This document shows, in pieces, positions 17,112 to 24,701 of a DNA stretch of 32,630 bases. Position 1 is the stretch's first letter. Every line of letters begins with the position of its first letter. Below the pieces are notes generated by a model that saw only the letters and a program-made list of their open reading frames with translations, made no database searches and had not been told where the DNA came from. This stretch comes from a virus: positions 1 to 32,630 of IMG/VR virus record IMGVR_UViG_3300030116_005478. The stretch is one strand, 5' to 3'. The translations under genes were made by a program, and so were the position numbers.

Positions 17112-18918
17112 AACTTTTACCTGAACCTAGTTCACAATCGAGAGGTAAATCTTTGCACCAATTAGGGCGCCACTTCATACATTCTTCAACGTATGCTAAT
17201 CCCTCATCTACTTCTTCTTCTTTTACTATACAAGCTACTGCATCATGAACTGTTAATACAACCTTATATTTATTAGCTATTTTTGCCATCTGTTGAGCAA
17301 CTACACATCGTGCCAAAGCCTGACATACGTTCTCTATAAGTTTACCACCATATATACTTGTTGTGGTGTCTCTGGCCTTATAAGAATATTGAGCTAACCC
17401 TTTTTTATCTGTTGTGATAAAAAGTCCTCTGTATCTTTGCCATAGTTTATTTGGTAATTGGAATCCTTCTTCAATTGGGTCAAACAACAATGCTCCCTCT
17501 CTACCTAAAGTGTTTCCTGTTTTATCCAAGATACTTTGTAAACACCTGTCAGCTTGTCTCCATAACTCTGATATTTTGCCATATTTGGATCTGTAAACGT
17601 CTACTATATACTTACACTCTTCCTGAGATACGTTTACACCAAATGTTTTTAGTTGGTCTCTAAAACGCACCGCACCCATACCATAACCACAGCCAAGAAT
17701 CGTGGTCTTACCTACAAATCGTTCTTCTTTTGTTATCTCTTCGACAGGTTTACCGTAGATAGACTTTGCCATTATTTTATATACATCTTCTCCATTTTCA
17801 AAAGCCTCTACCAAATCATCTTGTTCAGCTAACCACGCTAATATCCTAGCTTCTATTTGAGAAGAGTCTGCATCTATGATTGTGTATCCCTCTATTGGTA
17901 TTATCGCTTTTTTTAGTTTGTTTGCGTGTTCTCCACGAGAAGGTAAGTTTTGTAAATTTATTTTGTCGTCTCCTCCCCACCTGCCTGTATGCGCCGCATA
18001 GTATCTCAACGGAACTGGCATCAAACCTCTGTTTGCTATGTCAATAAATCTATGTGTTCTAGTTTCTTCAAGAGTGGTCTTGTTAGCTAAACGTGCCGTA
18101 ACTAAATCACGCACCTTTTCATTCTCATGCTCTGCTAACTTTTTAAACTCTTCGTCAGTCTTTGCAAACGCCCATGCTTTATTACCAGTACGTGCAGATA
18201 TCTTTGTGGGAGGTTCTATATATTTCCCCAGCAGAGCTGCAAATTTATCATTACTCATGAGATCTTCTTTTGATACGTTTGCTTTTGTCAGCAGCGAAAG
18301 CTTTTTCTTTGAAGTCTCCTGTAAATGACTTGTCAGAAGTTCAACATTAAGCCTTAATCCCGGTTCGGTAAACATCTTCAATGTTATGTCTATAATCTTG
18401 AGTTCTTTTGTCGGGAATCCAGTATGCAGATGGGTGAATAAATCATAAGTAAGTTGTACGTCATTGCGACAATACTGAGCATACTGTTTTAGTTCAGATG
18501 GGGTAAAATCTAGTCTGCGTTTACCTAACGCTTCGTGTACCTCTAAACCTTTTTCGCCAAGGTTATATTTATTAGCCAAGTTCGCAAGACTAGCAGATTC
18601 AAATACACCGTTTACAGCACGTGCCATACACAATGTATCTAGCAGTTTGTATGGGTGTATATCAAAATACCAAGACAGAATCGCCCCATCAAACATAGTG
18701 TTGTGTGCCAACACCATAGCGTTATCCCAATCAAATTGAGACAACCATTCTTTTGTTTCTTCTTTAGTTCCAGAAAACCATTGAGTGTTTTTTTCATTAA
18801 CTTTTAACGCAACACCAACTACTTCAAACCTATCGTCACGTATATATTCTTCTGTGGTTAATTTAGATAAACTAAACTTCTTGTCGTAGTAGGTCTCAAA
18901 GTCTATTGTTATCAGCAT
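17098..18918 (-). CDS. polA: Family A DNA polymerase with 3'-5' exonuclease (606 aa)
   Basis: It is the replicative polymerase of the phage. The ATG at 18918 is preferred to one at 18984 because MLITIDFETYYD is exactly where the exonuclease domain should begin; neither start has a good SD. Exonuclease motifs are DFET (D6, E8), HNTMFD (N73-D77) and YCRND (D153). Polymerase motifs are TGRW...LQNLP (~311-326), motif A DSSQIEAR (D351), motif B GKTTILGCGYGMG (K404) and motif C TVHDAV (H558, D559). The position equal to E. coli Pol I Phe762 is Leu408, and the usual Glu after the catalytic Asp in motif C is Ala560. No 5'-3' exonuclease domain is present. The gene overlaps the winged-helix gene by 23 nt and the nuclease gene by 14 nt. 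Confidence 0.92.
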   Translation of the reverse strand: MLITIDFETYYDKKFSLSKLTTEEYIRDDRFEVVGVALKVNEKNTQWFSGTKEETKEWLSQFDWDNAMVLAHNTMFDGAILSWYFDIHPYKLLDTLCMARAVNGVFESASLANLANKYNLGEKGLEVHEALGKRRLDFTPSELKQYAQYCRNDVQLTYDLFTHLHTGFPTKELKIIDITLKMFTEPGLRLNVELLTSHLQETSKKKLSLLTKANVSKEDLMSNDKFAALLGKYIEPPTKISARTGNKAWAFAKTDEEFKKLAEHENEKVRDLVTARLANKTTLEETRTHRFIDIANRGLMPVPLRYYAAHTGRWGGDDKINLQNLPSRGEHANKLKKAIIPIEGYTIIDADSSQIEARILAWLAEQDDLVEAFENGEDVYKIMAKSIYGKPVEEITKEERFVGKTTILGCGYGMGAVRFRDQLKTFGVNVSQEECKYIVDVYRSKYGKISELWRQADRCLQSILDKTGNTLGREGALLFDPIEEGFQLPNKLWQRYRGLFITTDKKGLAQYSYKARDTTTSIYGGKLIENVCQALARCVVAQQMAKIANKYKVVLTVHDAVACIVKEEEVDEGLAYVEECMKWRPNWCKDLPLDCELGSGKSYGDT

Positions 18919-19138
18919 CTCGGACAATCGAATAAAAGTTCGTAGGTTTCTTAGAGTTTCTAAGTGCGTGTGTATATCGAACATAGATGATATTATGTTC
19001 TAACAAAATCGGCAAGTACCTTCTGATACTTCTTACACTTAATTTTAATCTTCGTGCTAACTGCTTTACAGACAATGCGTAGTTTCTTTCTAAACATCGA
19101 AACACTTGCAACTGTCTACTCGTATGCGGTCTCCTCAT
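18896..19138 (-). CDS. Winged-helix/HTH DNA-binding protein (80 aa)
   Basis: The segment ALSVKQLARRLKLSVRSIRRYL (about residues 21-43) is a helix-turn-helix with recognition helix VRSIRRYL, followed by a helix-wing pattern (PILLEHNIIYVRYTHALRN) as in winged-helix regulators. The reading frame begins with GTG-ATG at 19141-19136; AAGGAG stands eight nt before the ATG at 19138, so that start is used, though GTG is possible. It overlaps the VRR-NUC gene upstream by 23 nt and the polymerase gene downstream by 23 nt, placing it in a tightly coupled cluster. A regulatory or origin-binding role is inferred; the target site is unknown. Confidence 0.65.
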   Translation of the reverse strand: MRRPHTSRQLQVFRCLERNYALSVKQLARRLKLSVRSIRRYLPILLEHNIIYVRYTHALRNSKKPTNFYSIVRDADNNRL

Positions 19139-19436
19139 CACGTATACTCCTTAACATATACTCCACATCACTTATGTTGTTTTCATTAACTATCATAGCC
19201 ATACCACCTGCGCTCATGATGTCGGACAAGTTCTTGCTCTGTAAAGCCGTGGGTTGGTTTCCTTTTGCTTTACATTCGATACCAAAAAATATACCACGAT
19301 AACAACCAACGATATCAGGCACACCACTTCTACCGTAACCACCTGTCATAGGATAGAAATAGTATGCCTTGTGTTCTTTCAGTATCGCTACTACTTTATT
19401 TTTAACTTTCTTCTCAGGTGTCATCGGGTGATTCAT
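19116..19436 (-). CDS. VRR-NUC domain nuclease (106 aa)
   Basis: It is a compact single-domain VRR-NUC enzyme of the PD-(D/E)XK superfamily. The catalytic pattern is visible: GYGRSGVPDIVG (Asp41), then FGIECKAKGNQPT (Glu54 and Lys56), then a Q-x-x-x-L-type helix (ALQSKNLSDIMSAGG). Length is typical of phage VRR-NUC proteins, which in related families act as structure-specific nucleases, including Holliday-junction resolvases. The start is uncertain: ATG at 19436 (inside the upstream gene, 23-nt overlap, poor SD) or ATG at 19424 preceded by GGGATGAA. It lies among polymerase and helicase genes, fitting branched-DNA resolution during replication or packaging. Confidence 0.88.
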   Translation of the reverse strand: MNHPMTPEKKVKNKVVAILKEHKAYYFYPMTGGYGRSGVPDIVGCYRGIFFGIECKAKGNQPTALQSKNLSDIMSAGGMAMIVNENNISDVEYMLRSIRDEETAYE

Positions 19437-20088
19437 CCCATAGACTATAATCCCATGACCCTTTTTTTATAATGTCTTTTAGTTCTTTTTCTTTTTTCCT
19501 AACCAATTCAGTTGTTGACATACCAAGAGATAAACCTTTTCTTTGAAGTTTTCTTTTTATTTCATCTAATGACTTCTTCCCTAGTGATGGTATATGTAAT
19601 ATTTCATTTTCAGTACGTTGGACTAAATCAAGAATGGTATGAATACCCTCTTTGTATAACGCTTTTGCTGGTCTACGTGAGTCAAAGTGAAGGACAGACC
19701 CTATTTGTCTTGAAAGCAAAGGGTCGTATTTTAAAGTTGACTCTCTTCGTTGTTTCATACCATCTACTATATGTGTATGTAACCCATCAATAATTTCATT
19801 AATCAAAGGGTCCATTAAAATTTTAGTTTCAAAAGTAAACTTATGCTTAAACATAGCTTTTTCAATTTGCTTGATAGATATGTCGTTAATATTTGGCACA
19901 CAATGTAATAGTTGCTTTGGTGAAAATTGTACTAAGTCTCCGATATAAAAAATACCATAAGCTTTTAACGAATTGTTTATTCTAACCGATAAACCTAGAC
20001 TATCTATTGGTATCAAATAATGACCTGCAGGTCTATTCGATTCTTCGTAAATTTTTTCTCGTAATTTTTGTTTTTTATTCATAGCCAT
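19414..20088 (-). CDS. Tandem RNA polymerase alphaCTD-like protein (224 aa)
   Basis: Two copies of the RNA polymerase alpha C-terminal DNA-binding domain stand in one chain, with no alpha N-terminal domain. Domain 1 (about 26-80; SVRINNSLKAYGIFYIGDLV) and domain 2 (about 121-190; DLVQRTENEILHIPSLGKKS, then GLSLGM) both resemble E. coli alphaCTD; domain 2 is nearly identical over the second half. By E. coli numbering, domain 1 keeps R265 (R36), N268 (N39) and S299 (S71) but has Asn at G296 and Ile at K298. Domain 2 keeps R265 (R139), G296, K298, S299 and E302 (170-176) but has Lys at N268. Residues 81-120 link the domains, and a charged tail follows. It probably binds UP-like DNA or partners of host RNA polymerase; activator, decoy or inhibitor roles are all possible. 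SD is GGGGGTGGGTT before 20088. Confidence 0.88.
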   Translation of the reverse strand: MAMNKKQKLREKIYEESNRPAGHYLIPIDSLGLSVRINNSLKAYGIFYIGDLVQFSPKQLLHCVPNINDISIKQIEKAMFKHKFTFETKILMDPLINEIIDGLHTHIVDGMKQRRESTLKYDPLLSRQIGSVLHFDSRRPAKALYKEGIHTILDLVQRTENEILHIPSLGKKSLDEIKRKLQRKGLSLGMSTTELVRKKEKELKDIIKKGSWDYSLWDESPDDT

Positions 20089-20098
20089 AACCCACCCC

Positions 20099-20356
20099 CT
20101 ATTTTTCTAAGTGTTCAATTAAATACGACAATACGTGATGCGCTTTTTTAATGTCTTGTAGTCCACCCTTACCTTCGATGTCTTTAACATTAACTCGTGA
20201 TAAATAATGAATCGTTGTACCGAGTAGGTAGCCTTTGAATTGCGCCGGGGAAAGCCAAGACTTCAACACCTCCCAAGGTGTTATTGTAAGATTGGTATAG
20301 TGCGAACCACCAACTTGCTTGTCTCCTGCTTTTTCTTCCTTGTCTTTAAATATCAT
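20099..20356 (-). CDS. DUF3310 (SaV-like) protein (85 aa)
   Basis: The pattern GGSHYTNLTITPWEVL, then FKGYLLGTTIHYLSRV, then LQDIKKAHHVLSYL matches the short phage family DUF3310, whose core is 'HY..I.P.E...... F..GN.IKYl.R...K....Dl.KA..Yl'. It has sometimes been annotated as a nucleotide kinase-like SaV protein; its biochemical role is not settled. The ATG at 20356 is chosen because AAGGAG lies six nt before it, whereas the ATG at 20362 abuts the SD. It overlaps the upstream 60-aa gene by 11 nt, so expression is coupled. Confidence 0.85.
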   Translation of the reverse strand: MIFKDKEEKAGDKQVGGSHYTNLTITPWEVLKSWLSPAQFKGYLLGTTIHYLSRVNVKDIEGKGGLQDIKKAHHVLSYLIEHLEK

Positions 20357-20528
20357 CACCATCTCCTTCTAGTTGTTCAAACTTTCTAACTATAAGCTTT
20401 TTTACAAAATCTTTCATAACGAACCTGTATCCTAACTGTTCAAGTTCTTCTGAAAACTCAGCCACGGACATACTTAAAATCTCCTCGTGTAGCCTTTCTA
20501 TAATTTCTTGATTTGCATCATTGCTCAT
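20346..20528 (-). CDS. Small acidic helical protein (60 aa)
   Basis: I do not recognise this protein. It is acidic and helical (EIIERLHEEILSMSVAEFSEELEQLGYRFV), with a short basic stretch (MKDFVKKLIVRKFEQL) and an acidic tail (EGDGDD). The ATG at 20528 follows AAGGAGCGAAC. It overlaps the glycosyltransferase gene by 11 nt and the DUF3310 gene by 11 nt, so it is clearly part of the operon. Function unknown. Confidence 0.6.
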   Translation of the reverse strand: MSNDANQEIIERLHEEILSMSVAEFSEELEQLGYRFVMKDFVKKLIVRKFEQLEGDGDDI

Positions 20529-21345
20529 GTTCGCTCCTTAGTGTGTTTAAATCTCCTTCAAAAGAATGAGTGCCAATATGTTTCAAATGAATATTAAGGT
20601 CTACAAAAACTTTACCACCATGCTCTCGCCACAACTCACAGAAATGATAGTCTTCAGATAGTAACGCCCCTGTGCCATCTATACTTGTGTCAAAGTATTG
20701 TCGTGCGATTGGTTTTATATATTTACCAGTTGGGTCTTGAAGTGTTGATGACCTATACTCTGGCACGTGCTGTTCTAACTTTTCAAACACTTCTCGTTTA
20801 ATCAACATAAACCCTGTACCTGCATGACGTACTTCTAGCAAACCGCTCTTATCTAGTTCTACTTTTGTTTTACCATGAGGTAAGTTAAGCACAAACTCTG
20901 ATGCGTAGTAGCTTAAATCTTTTCTGTTCATCTCAACAGCTTGTCTAACTCTATCCCAACTAATTTCTTTTTTAGGATACAAAGCACAAACTATATCTCT
21001 ATCAGCATCAAGTAATCTGCCCACAGCATCAGCTTCAAAATACATATCCGCATCAATAAACATCAAGTGTGTGCAGTCGGTGTTCTTTAGGAACATACGT
21101 ACCAACTCGTTTCTGGCTCTTGTAATTAAAGACTCGTTCATCAAGTTCGCAAGGAACGCTTCGACCTTTCGTTCACGTAAATTATTTATTGTGTTGATTG
21201 TTGCGATTGTGTAGTGTCCTGTACACATACCACCGTACATTGGTGTAGCTATGAGGATTGATTGTTTCTTTGTTTGCTCTCCCACGTTGACGTTCATTTC
21301 AGAAACATAATCCCCAATCGTAAATGGCTTATCTTCTACTTGCAT
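20518..21345 (-). CDS. GT-A fold glycosyltransferase-like protein (275 aa)
   Basis: The N-terminal nucleotide-binding strand and turn (SILIATPMYGGMCTG, residues 29-43) and the metal-binding DxD in THLMFIDADMYF (D98, D100) are typical of GT-A glycosyltransferases. Residues ~165-185 (RHAGTGFMLIKREVFEKL) and LLSEDYHFCELWREHGGKVFVD (~229-250) match the acceptor-side 'GaGfmLi+R' and 'sEDyyFc' motifs of this fold, and a late H-x-G (LKHIGTHSF) follows. It could add sugars to phage DNA bases, virion proteins or host surface glycans; the donor sugar cannot be read from sequence. GAGGAGGAGTAGATA precedes the ATG. Its position in the metabolism block, not among tail genes, makes DNA or host-glycan modification slightly more likely than virion decoration. 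Confidence 0.85.
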   Translation of the reverse strand: MQVEDKPFTIGDYVSEMNVNVGEQTKKQSILIATPMYGGMCTGHYTIATINTINNLRERKVEAFLANLMNESLITRARNELVRMFLKNTDCTHLMFIDADMYFEADAVGRLLDADRDIVCALYPKKEISWDRVRQAVEMNRKDLSYYASEFVLNLPHGKTKVELDKSGLLEVRHAGTGFMLIKREVFEKLEQHVPEYRSSTLQDPTGKYIKPIARQYFDTSIDGTGALLSEDYHFCELWREHGGKVFVDLNIHLKHIGTHSFEGDLNTLRSEHEQ

Positions 21346-21348
21346 TAT

Positions 21349-21627
21349 CTACTCCTCCTCCATTCTATAATCTGAACCTGCAAAGGTGTCATGATGATCG
21401 CCTTGTTCTAAACCGTCCCAACTTGCCGATAAAGAATTCAACAACCAAATCATATCGCTTCTTGTTTTTATGTCGTGTTTAGTTACGCTTAAATTATGTC
21501 CATTGTAACTAGGGTCTTCTCCCCTAGAAGCGTTGTTGTATTCTCTCAAAAGTTTTTCAGCTTCACGCTTTGAAGTAAACGCTTCAAAATAACCTTCCTT
21601 TCCTGCTTCGCAAATATAAATAATCAT
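21349..21627 (-). CDS. Uncharacterised small protein (92 aa)
   Basis: I do not recognise a family. The sequence begins with a beta-type strand (MIIYICEAG), then FEAFTSKREAEKLLREY, a pattern of short regulatory or adaptor folds, and ends with an acidic tail (MEEE). The aromatic-rich middle (MIWLLNSLSASWDGL) suggests a folded domain. The ATG at 21627 is preceded by AAGGGGTAGGGT. Its stop lies three nt before the glycosyltransferase ATG, and the end of this gene supplies that gene's SD. Confidence 0.6.
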   Translation of the reverse strand: MIIYICEAGKEGYFEAFTSKREAEKLLREYNNASRGEDPSYNGHNLSVTKHDIKTRSDMIWLLNSLSASWDGLEQGDHHDTFAGSDYRMEEE

Positions 21628-21642
21628 ACCCTACCCCTTTCA

Positions 21643-21861
21643 TTAATGGTCTTTATATAAAAACATACACATATGCTCTTTCATCAGCCACGGATAATCG
21701 TTTATGTCACGCTCTGCATGACCGAGTCTGTAGCCATCGTCTTTACCAACTGTGTAAGCTTCTGTCCATAAATCAAATACAGAGCCATTGTAATTGTCCA
21801 TGAACACCCAACAAATAAATACACCCAAAACAAACGTAATGCTAGGTAATAACTTTTCCAT
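21643..21861 (-). CDS. Small N-terminally anchored membrane protein (72 aa)
   Basis: Residues 5-21 (LPSITFVLGVFICWVFM) form one transmembrane helix or uncleaved signal anchor. A polar domain with several acidic and His residues follows (DDGYRLGHAERDINDY), ending in MKEHMCMFLYKDH. The SD GGGGAGG is at ideal spacing before the ATG at 21861. Downstream and upstream genes are closely packed, and it overlaps the winged-helix gene by 20 nt. Possible roles include superinfection exclusion or inner-membrane remodelling, but nothing in the sequence decides. Confidence 0.6.
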   Translation of the reverse strand: MEKLLPSITFVLGVFICWVFMDNYNGSVFDLWTEAYTVGKDDGYRLGHAERDINDYPWLMKEHMCMFLYKDH

Positions 21862-22138
21862 AATACCTCCCCTTTTTTATCGGCGGTCTTGACACAATAG
21901 ATGGGTCTATACCTTGTTTTATTCTTAATGCAAAGAAATATTTATTCTTGTGTGCGCTATCTTCTTGCACCGCAATTAAAAATCCATCATCAACTAGTTC
22001 TTTCATAACAGACCTAGTATGCCCTACGTGTACACCAAGACCTTGTGACACCTCAGTAGGATGGTATATTGTGTCTTCTGGTCTTCTTCTTACGTAATCT
22101 ATTATTCTTTGTTTTACTGATTTCGCAGGTCGTTTCAT
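21842..22138 (-). CDS. Winged-helix DNA-binding protein (98 aa)
   Basis: The segment HPTEVSQGLGVHVGHTRSVMKELVDDGFLIAV shows helix-turn-helix plus wing spacing like MarR/ArsR-type regulators: TEVSQGLG and GHTRSVMKELVDDG are the two helices, followed by a beta wing (FLIAVQED...KYFFALR). The ATG at 22138 is used because GGAGG stands six nt before it; longer versions start in the overlap with the upstream gene. The N-terminus (MKRPAKSVKQRIIDYVRRRP) is very basic. It overlaps its upstream neighbour by 86 nt in another frame. Likely a phage transcription regulator; target unknown. Confidence 0.65.
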   Translation of the reverse strand: MKRPAKSVKQRIIDYVRRRPEDTIYHPTEVSQGLGVHVGHTRSVMKELVDDGFLIAVQEDSAHKNKYFFALRIKQGIDPSIVSRPPIKKGRYYGKVIT

Positions 22139-22409
22139 TAAAATCCTCCATTTGTTTTTCAATTACACGGACTTCTTGTGGTGTAAGATACACCCAGTAT
22201 ATTCTATCCGTTAGTTTTCTACCCCATCCCTCTATCTCACTACCTCTGTCTATCATATGTAACATACACATTTTAGACCAAAGTAAATCAGGAAAAGGAG
22301 GGGCGCTTAATTTAAGATTATGGTCTAAGCAAAAGAAAGTGCCTGTCTTGTAGGCATCATCAAGATATTCAAACCGAAATCTATATTTAAAATAATCTGA
22401 ACCGTTCAT
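22053..22409 (-). CDS. Uncharacterised protein (118 aa)
   Basis: The ATG at 22409 is supported by GTGAGGTAATC. The sequence is aromatic and folded-looking (MNGSDYFKYRFRFEYLDD, GTFFCLDHN, DRIYWVYLTPQEVRVIEKQ). Its basic C-terminal tail (KTKNNRLRKKKTRRHNIPSY) is encoded in the region shared with the winged-helix gene's 5' end. No family recognised. The basic tail could bind nucleic acid, or may simply be tolerated because of the overlap. Confidence 0.55.
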   Translation of the reverse strand: MNGSDYFKYRFRFEYLDDAYKTGTFFCLDHNLKLSAPPFPDLLWSKMCMLHMIDRGSEIEGWGRKLTDRIYWVYLTPQEVRVIEKQMEDFNETTCEISKTKNNRLRKKKTRRHNIPSY

Positions 22410-22416
22410 GATTACC

Positions 22417-23631
22417 TCACACAATCTTTTCAGTCAGTACCCAAGAGTTTAGTATATCAATACGTTTACCAAAACCTGCCACAAAGTCCTCGCCAGACAC
22501 ATCAATCATAGACATACACTTTCTCACACCTTCTGGTAAGTCATCGTATGATTTGTATATATCAGATACAAACTTTGAGTCGTCATATCTGTAACTAGCG
22601 CAGTTGTCATCAGAATTCCAGTTCAAACAACGCTTGTACTCATTGTCATAACCAGTAAAGGTTTTAACTTGTTTTGTATTTTCTAAAAAAGAATATACCT
22701 TATAAGATTCATCGGATAGTTTCGTAACCCAATACACGTTAAATGGTCTGTCACCGTGTTTAACATACTTCTGATACTTAGGTAAACTTTTCTCCACAAC
22801 AGATTTTAGTGAGTCAGAAACAAAAGCATCTTTGGGTACATTGTGATTTGTCATAAGATTCGTAACCTCTTTACACATATCCATAGTTGTACGACCACTT
22901 AATCCATCTGCTTCAAAAGACTCAAGTAGTTTCTTTTCATATTCATTTACAGATTTCCCGACAAAATCCAAGTTCAACCCCACAATCTCCTCATAACTAT
23001 AAGGACGTAGGTGTTCTGTAACCTCTTTGATAATTTTATTTTTTGTTACAGACCTAGTGTAGTTCTGCCCTCTTTTTTTCATAGGACGTAGGTGTGTATA
23101 AAGATAATAACTTAGAAAAGTTTTTCCACTAGATTGAACCTCATGGTTTTTAATTGCTAACTGCATCAATGGTCGTATGACACTTTCGTTTGAACGATGC
23201 TCTGCATCATCGGCAGAAAAATTAGCGATGTGTACATCATTCACACCAGAAGCAGTTGTTAATTTTTTTACAGCATCGGGATTAAAAAACTTACGGTCAA
23301 AAATCCACAAACGAACAGCATCGTTTAGATTATTTTGGACAAACGCATAGTCGTCAATGTTATGGTCAGGTGACCGCTCGATGGTATACAACACATCATC
23401 TATAAAGTTTTTAACAAGCTTCTTGCAGTCAGCTTCGTCTAAGTTTTTACTACGTTCTTGATATTGATATGTAGAAAAACCGTTGTATTCTGGGTCTTGT
23501 AATACAACCCACCCACCATCATTAGAAGACCCAATTGGTAAATATTTATCTACAAAACCTAACTCAGATTCTTCGATACAAACCTCAGAATACTTTGTCG
23601 TAACGCTATAAGTGTTTTTACGCTCGTTCAT
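22417..23631 (-). CDS. Uncharacterised protein, pair member A (404 aa)
   Basis: No known domain is visible. The protein is soluble, neutral to acidic, and rich in Tyr, Asp and Lys. Notable parts are WVVLQDPEYNGFSTYQYQER near the N-terminus, a helical middle (NNLNDAVRLWIFDRKFF), VQSSGKTFLSYYLYTHLRP around 165-185 (GKT here is not in a proper P-loop), and a C-terminal beta-type part with FNVYWVTKLSDESYKVYSF. The ATG at 23631 follows AAAGGAGAGCAAAT. It is encoded 27 nt after the 346-aa unknown gene. Both are unusually long for unknown genes of this segment, which suggests a functional pair. Confidence 0.6.
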   Translation of the reverse strand: MNERKNTYSVTTKYSEVCIEESELGFVDKYLPIGSSNDGGWVVLQDPEYNGFSTYQYQERSKNLDEADCKKLVKNFIDDVLYTIERSPDHNIDDYAFVQNNLNDAVRLWIFDRKFFNPDAVKKLTTASGVNDVHIANFSADDAEHRSNESVIRPLMQLAIKNHEVQSSGKTFLSYYLYTHLRPMKKRGQNYTRSVTKNKIIKEVTEHLRPYSYEEIVGLNLDFVGKSVNEYEKKLLESFEADGLSGRTTMDMCKEVTNLMTNHNVPKDAFVSDSLKSVVEKSLPKYQKYVKHGDRPFNVYWVTKLSDESYKVYSFLENTKQVKTFTGYDNEYKRCLNWNSDDNCASYRYDDSKFVSDIYKSYDDLPEGVRKCMSMIDVSGEDFVAGFGKRIDILNSWVLTEKIV

Positions 23632-23657
23632 ATTTGCTCTCCTTTTTAAAATTAATT

Positions 23658-24698
23658 TTAGTATTCGTAATCTACGCTAACAACTTTTGTGTAATACTTA
23701 CGGCTAGGTTCAGTCTCCACAGTTGTCTTGTACCCACCGTCGGACAATACTTTTACAGTATAAACTGCGATATCTTCAAAAGTAAAGTCTCTCTCAAACG
23801 ATGAGAAAGAACCTCGACTCTCTCTACATTTAATATACATGTGACACAACAAAGCAACTAATCTATTGTAATTAGTTGGGTTATCTTTAATCTTGTCTAT
23901 GTAGTCATAAAAACCTACAGAAGCAAGATACTCTCCTTCATCTCCAATATTATTTGGAAATTTTTGTTTATACCCATCTAAATTATAATAGCGTTGGATA
24001 ACAAGTTGCATGGCTTCAAGTGGCGGATTACTACCATTATGTAAATACTTCCCTGCGTACTTCTCATAAAACTTATCAGAGACAGGTGCGCCACCAGACA
24101 TCTTGTGCATAGAGTTGAGATACGTGAGAAGAGGTTTGAGTCTGTCACGTAGCTTTCTCATTCTACCTTGGTCAACCGCATCACGATATATTTTCACAGG
24201 GGCGTCCATAAAGTAAGTACCTTTGTAGTCACTTTTAATCCTGTCTTTAGATGGAGTCCAATGGTCATTAGGTCTTATAGGATTACCACGAAGTAAATAA
24301 AATGTGTCATCCTTTTCAAGTGGATATTTGATATCTCTTGCGCCTGTTATCCACAGTCGGTTGTGACGTTTAACACATTCCATATGAGTATAAGAACTTA
24401 TAAATTCAGCAGTAGAAAGAGTATCCCAACAACCTATACTAATCCCCACAATACCATCATCACGATAGGTCACAATTTCTGTATTACCATAACACAAACC
24501 AATACAATTTATTAACTCGTATGGTTCATCTTCTCGTTTAAAGTTATAGGCTTTAAGAGTATGATGACAATTTCTTCTATTACCTATCGGTCTCACATCC
24601 TTTTTTCTACCTCTGATAGGTTTTGTTGTGTCATACAATCTTTTCGCACAATCATAGTTACGAATTATTTCTCTTGCCGTGTATGCGTTTCCAAACAT
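23658..24698 (-). CDS. Uncharacterised phage protein, pair member B (346 aa)
   Basis: The N-terminal ~150 residues include RPIGNRRNCHHTLKAYN, LCYGNTEIVTYRDDGIVGIS and GCWDTLSTAEFISSYTH. The pattern 'LxxTxIVTxxxDGxxxxxxGxWxTxTTxxxI' is one I recall in widespread phage proteins without known function. The middle holds a helical region (LRDRLKPLLTYLNSMHKMSGG), and the C-terminal part is predicted helical with Tyr-rich segments. The ATG at 24698 has AAGGAGAGTGATAT upstream, just after the small membrane protein gene. No catalytic signature is clear. It may work with the adjacent 404-aa protein. Confidence 0.6.
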   Translation of the reverse strand: MFGNAYTAREIIRNYDCAKRLYDTTKPIRGRKKDVRPIGNRRNCHHTLKAYNFKREDEPYELINCIGLCYGNTEIVTYRDDGIVGISIGCWDTLSTAEFISSYTHMECVKRHNRLWITGARDIKYPLEKDDTFYLLRGNPIRPNDHWTPSKDRIKSDYKGTYFMDAPVKIYRDAVDQGRMRKLRDRLKPLLTYLNSMHKMSGGAPVSDKFYEKYAGKYLHNGSNPPLEAMQLVIQRYYNLDGYKQKFPNNIGDEGEYLASVGFYDYIDKIKDNPTNYNRLVALLCHMYIKCRESRGSFSSFERDFTFEDIAVYTVKVLSDGGYKTTVETEPSRKYYTKVVSVDYEY

Positions 24699-24701
24699 AT
24701 A

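Noticed and set aside
18916-18984. Longer DNA polymerase start at 18984
   Set aside because: The extra 22 residues overlap the winged-helix gene, have no SD and no resemblance to an exonuclease N-terminus; the first exonuclease motif starts right after the ATG at 18918.
19414-20088. Full RNA polymerase alpha subunit or sigma factor
   Set aside because: There is no alpha N-terminal dimerisation domain and no sigma region 2 or 4 motif; both folded parts resemble only alphaCTD.
22975-23160. P-loop NTPase in the 404-aa protein (SSGKTF)
   Set aside because: GKT stands alone without the preceding GxxxxG loop and beta strand, and no Walker B follows.
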